64,000 nucleotides of DNA from Cohnella sp. SGD-V74 (GTDB lineage Bacteria; Bacillota; Bacilli; Paenibacillales; Paenibacillaceae), in assembly GCF_003001675.1 (NCBI RefSeq), contig NZ_PVYW01000011.1, positions 1 through 64,000 on the forward strand, in the 5' to 3' direction. The position numbers and the translations under genes were made by a program. Shown piece after piece: positions 61,481-64,000 of this stretch (positions within the stretch are counted from its first letter, which is position 1; each line of letters begins with the position of its first letter). The notes beneath the pieces were generated by a model that saw only the letters and a list, made by a program, of their open reading frames with translations, was not told the DNA's origin and made no database searches.

Positions 61481-62359
61481 TTATTTGGCGAGACGGAGCT
61501 GTCCGCCCTGTTCAATCAATGGAAGGAAGACGGGCCGTTCCAGCGGCGTCTTGTTGGGCGTATGAAGCGCCAACATCAGCTCGCCGCCGAAAGTGCGGAA
61601 GATCATGCCGTGGCCGCCGTCGCTTTCGTAGATCGGCTCGGGAAGATGTTCCCACGGTCCGTCGACTTCGCCGCTTGTGGAGCGCGCGATTGCCTGGGCG
61701 TACCGGCCGCCGCGGAAGCTCGACCAGAGTAGGAGCAGCGTGCCGTCGGCGCAGCGGTGGACAAACGGTCCGTCGGTAACGTAGCCGAGTCCGTTCTTGA
61801 CCGGCTCGATCCAGGCGGCGTCGCGGGCGGCGAACAGCTCGACCGGCTCCCCGATCGCCCGGTCCAGCTTCGGCGACAAGCGGATCGCGCAGACGGTTCC
61901 ATTCGTAATCTGTACCCATTCATGGCAGAAAATCATCCAAGGCTCGCCTTCACCGTCCACGTATAATGTGCCGTCGAGGCATTCCCAATCCCGGGGCGTC
62001 ACCGGTCCGTCGCTGTGCGGCACGAAGGGACCGAGCGGATGGTCGGCGATCAGCACCTGAGTGCCGCGGCAAACTCCGTCTGCCTTGAACGTAGCAAACA
62101 TATAATACTTGCCTTGATAGGCATGGACTTCGGGAGCCCAGTAGTTCTTGTCCGACCAGAAATCCGCATCCGGGCGGAAGGCCGGGAACGGGCCTTCCCA
62201 ATGTTCCAGGTCGCTGCTGCGATAGACGTCGAAGCCGATTCCTTTGCTCTTCCAAATATCCGGATCGGTAGATCCGTACAAATAATAGCAGTTCTCCGCT
62301 TCGTGCCGCAGCACGAACGGATCTCTCATCTGAATTTGTTCTTTCTTAAGCGTCTGCAT
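61481..62359 (-). CDS. GH43 family glycosidase (arabinofuranosidase/xylosidase type)
   Basis: A 292-residue five-bladed propeller of GH43. The general base is Asp in MRDPFVLR near residue 12, the pKa-modulating Asp is likely in WECLDGTLYVDG near residue 128, and the acid Glu is likely in FCHEWVQI near residue 146. No signal peptide. The short length is typical of single-domain enzymes that remove arabinose or xylose from oligosaccharides. ATG 62359 follows GAGAGGCGACTGAACG. It reads opposite to the rest of the xylan cluster. Confidence 0.85.
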   Translation of the reverse strand: MQTLKKEQIQMRDPFVLRHEAENCYYLYGSTDPDIWKSKGIGFDVYRSSDLEHWEGPFPAFRPDADFWSDKNYWAPEVHAYQGKYYMFATFKADGVCRGTQVLIADHPLGPFVPHSDGPVTPRDWECLDGTLYVDGEGEPWMIFCHEWVQITNGTVCAIRLSPKLDRAIGEPVELFAARDAAWIEPVKNGLGYVTDGPFVHRCADGTLLLLWSSFRGGRYAQAIARSTSGEVDGPWEHLPEPIYESDGGHGMIFRTFGGELMLALHTPNKTPLERPVFLPLIEQGGQLRLAK

Positions 62360-62471
62360 CGTTCAGTCGCCTCTCCTCTCGTGGATGGGGGAGTCAAACC
62401 CCGTATGTTGTCTGGTGAAGAGTTCTATAGTACCGACAGCGTGATACTGGTGCGAGATGGTGCGAAGCCAA

Positions 62472-62860
62472 GGCCAAGAAAGTGCCTGGACGGAGGCGGG
62501 GCAGAGAGGCCAGGGCCAAAAAAGTGCCTCGGAGACTCGTGCCTGGACCTGAGCCGATGCCTCCAAGGCCAAGAAAGTGCCTCGGCGGAAACAGGGCAGA
62601 GAGGCCAGGGCCAAAAAAGTGCCTCGGAGACTCGAGCCTGGACCCGAGCCGATGCCTCCAAGGCCAAGAAAGTGCCTCGGCGGAAACGGGGCAGAGAGGC
62701 CAGGGCCAAAAAAGTGCCTCGGAGACTCGAGCCTGGACCCGAGCCGATGCCTCCAAGGCCAAGAAAGTGCCTCGGCGGAAACGGGGCAGAGAGGCCAGGG
62801 CCAAAAAAGTGCCTCGGCGGAACCGAGGCGGGGGAGAGAGTCAAGCAAGGCCAAAAAAGT
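62472..62860. repeat. GGCCAARAAAGTGCCT array, locus 2, with a 95-bp higher-order period
   Basis: GGCCAAGAAAGTGCCT at 62472, 62567, 62662 and 62757 alternates with GGCCAAAAAAGTGCCT at 62514, 62609, 62704 and 62799, giving an exact 95-bp higher-order unit of 42 plus 53 bases; a last copy is near 62848. The same core is at 48385-48547. As 95 is not a multiple of three, the same peptides appear in all frames, which is evidence against coding. Confidence 0.85.
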
Positions 62861-62872
62861 ACCTCGGAAGAC

Positions 62873-62992
62873 CGTCACCCGTCACCCTCCACCGTCCTCC
62901 GCCACCCGTCACCCGTCACCCTCCACCGTCCTCCGCCACCCATCACCCGTCACCCTCCACCCGTCCTCCGTCACCCATCATCCGTCACCCGC
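62873..62992. repeat. Pyrimidine-rich CGTCACC minisatellite
   Basis: CGTCACCCGTCACCCTCCAC and CGTCCTCCGCCACC phrases repeat three to four times with a period of about 33-55 bases, giving a stretch almost free of G-rich sequence on the plus strand. It follows the GGCCAARAAAGTGCCT array directly and ends 21 bases before the stop of the next gene. Confidence 0.7.
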
Positions 62993-63013
62993 CAAGAAGA
63001 ATCCGGCGAGCCG

Positions 63014-64000
63014 TTACTCGTACGCCGGAAGAACGACGCCCGGATTCGATTCCGTTACGAATCCGGCCTCGCCGCCGAGGAAGCGCAGTCGCTCGTTGCC
63101 TTCGACGCGGAACGGGTACGCTCGCCCTTCCCACAGCAGCCGGCCGCGGACCGGGCGCAGCGTCATGCCGACGATCGCCTGAAGGCGGCCGGCGCGATCG
63201 GTGACGATCCGGACGCCGTAAGGGAAGCGGGCAAGCTCGCGTCCGTCCGCGAGGATTGTGCACTCTTCGGGCGAGTTGAGCAGCTCGTAAGAAGTGCCGT
63301 CGATCGTGCGGGCGTACGCCGTGCGTTCCGCCAGCGAGATTCCGTGATCGAGCGGAGAGGGCAGCAGTCCGGTGAACCAGACTTCTCCGTCGGCAGCGGG
63401 CAAAATGCCGCAAAGCCGTTCGACGTAATCGAGCATGCAGAGAAGGGCGGGGGAGTAGCTCTCCGTATAGCCTTCTTCTCCCGTCCACGGGCTGAGCACT
63501 TGGCCGAATCTCGTCATGCGCGACAGGGCCGATAGAATCGGCTGCATCGCCCAGACCAACTCGACGTGTCTGCCGTGATGCTCGAAGGCGTGCGGCGCGC
63601 GGATCAGGCTGAGAAAATTCGTCGCGCCCGCCCAGCTGTTGTAGGCCGAGTGCGGGTCGAAGCGCGGATCGTCCATGGCGATCGAGGTGAACGGATATTT
63701 GGCGAAAAACTTGCGCGTATTCAGCAGGTACCGGCTCAAGCTGGACGCGCACAGGTCGGAATCGCCGACTTCGCAGGCGAGCACTCTCAGCAGCACGTCG
63801 GACTGAAGACGCACGAAGCGGTCGTGCTTGTCCCGGTCGTAGAAGAAGCCGTCGTTGCCGTCGTAGCAGTGCCGGAACAGCGCGCGCAGCGACTGCTCGG
63901 CCCGTTCCTCCCACGGGGCATCCTTCCCAAGCTCCCGCGCCATCCGCGCAAGATACTTGCGCGAACAATAGACGCTGGCCGTCAAGTCCGGCGCCAGGAA
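63014..64000 (-). CDS. Partial (alpha/alpha)6-barrel glycosidase, MGH1/trehalase-like
   Basis: The C-terminal 328 residues of an enzyme that continues past the right edge of the window; the frame is open to base 64000. FLAPDLTASVYCSRKYLARM, DGFFYDRDKHDRFVRLQSDV, YNSWAGATNFLSLIRAPHAF and LSPWTGEEGYTESYSPALL resemble the six-hairpin glycosidases of the MGH1/GH63-like group, with aromatic and acidic residues in barrel loops. A small beta domain ends the protein. The family and substrate are not certain; the context suggests plant cell-wall sugars. Confidence 0.65.
   Translation of the reverse strand, partial: FLAPDLTASVYCSRKYLARMARELGKDAPWEERAEQSLRALFRHCYDGNDGFFYDRDKHDRFVRLQSDVLLRVLACEVGDSDLCASSLSRYLLNTRKFFAKYPFTSIAMDDPRFDPHSAYNSWAGATNFLSLIRAPHAFEHHGRHVELVWAMQPILSALSRMTRFGQVLSPWTGEEGYTESYSPALLCMLDYVERLCGILPAADGEVWFTGLLPSPLDHGISLAERTAYARTIDGTSYELLNSPEECTILADGRELARFPYGVRIVTDRAGRLQAIVGMTLRPVRGRLLWEGRAYPFRVEGNERLRFLGGEAGFVTESNPGVVLPAYE

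Noticed and set aside
62363-62878. Long open frames on both strands with repeated peptides such as LFWPWPLCP and KCLGGN
   Set aside because: They cover the 95-bp repeat array; since 95 is not a multiple of three the same peptides cycle through all frames, and no ribosome site or family match is present.

Overview
The window looks like chromosomal DNA from a Gram-positive, spore-former-type Firmicute, most likely a Paenibacillaceae member (Cohnella/Paenibacillus-like). The evidence is the high GC content, strong GGAGG ribosome sites with many GTG/TTG starts, a T-box leader, bacillithiol genes (yojF-bshB2), YesMN/LplABC-type sugar uptake genes, an SLH-domain surface protein and Bacillota-type cre and Fur sites. 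No rRNA, tRNA, phage, CRISPR array or transposase gene was seen. The assignment is inference from gene content.

Bases 1-13,000: a short threonyl-tRNA synthetase paralogue without TGS domain or editing histidines; a MarR regulator divergent from an MFS efflux pump with palindromic operators; a phasin-like/AarF kinase pair; yojF-bshB2; a 230-bp palindromic repeat; a CDF metal exporter; an FHA-winged-helix regulator divergent from a MurA paralogue carrying Asp at the catalytic Cys position; an NHL-repeat protein; and a GntR/LacI-type regulator divergent from a GH38 alpha-mannosidase.

Bases 16,000-30,500: a three-gene membrane-stress/tellurite-type operon (XpaC-like, solute-binding/VWA, TelA); a LysR regulator with a MET-box-like palindrome in front of metE; an iron-regulated locus where an AraC regulator reads straight through a Fur box into a siderophore-binding lipoprotein; an ECF sigma/anti-sigma pair; ynfA, a GNAT enzyme, a CD3324-type small regulator and a CopC-domain protein.

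Bases 30,500-46,000: T-box plus asd, uppP, a LysR divergent from a complete pentose phosphate operon (zwf-tkt-tal-gnd), an SLH surface protein, a 13-copy 50-bp minisatellite joined to a HAD-hydrolase fragment, a cytochrome c/BdbC/SCO1 cluster in which SCO1 has an in-frame amber codon, and an orphan response regulator.

Bases 45,100-64,000: a large glucuronoxylan/arabinoxylan utilisation locus. It holds an AraC regulator, a GH52 beta-xylosidase, a YesN/YesM two-component system, a LplABC-type oligosaccharide ABC importer, a GH8 reducing-end exo-oligoxylanase, a CE4 deacetylase, a GH67 alpha-glucuronidase, a Nif3-like protein, a GH43 enzyme and a partial (alpha/alpha)6-type glycosidase, with cre sites at two promoters. 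The enzyme set would take up short acidic and acetylated xylo-oligosaccharides and finish them inside the cell; xylanase and xylose-isomerase genes are not in the window. The gaps between these genes are full of tandem repeats of several unrelated families with unit lengths near 50 bp.
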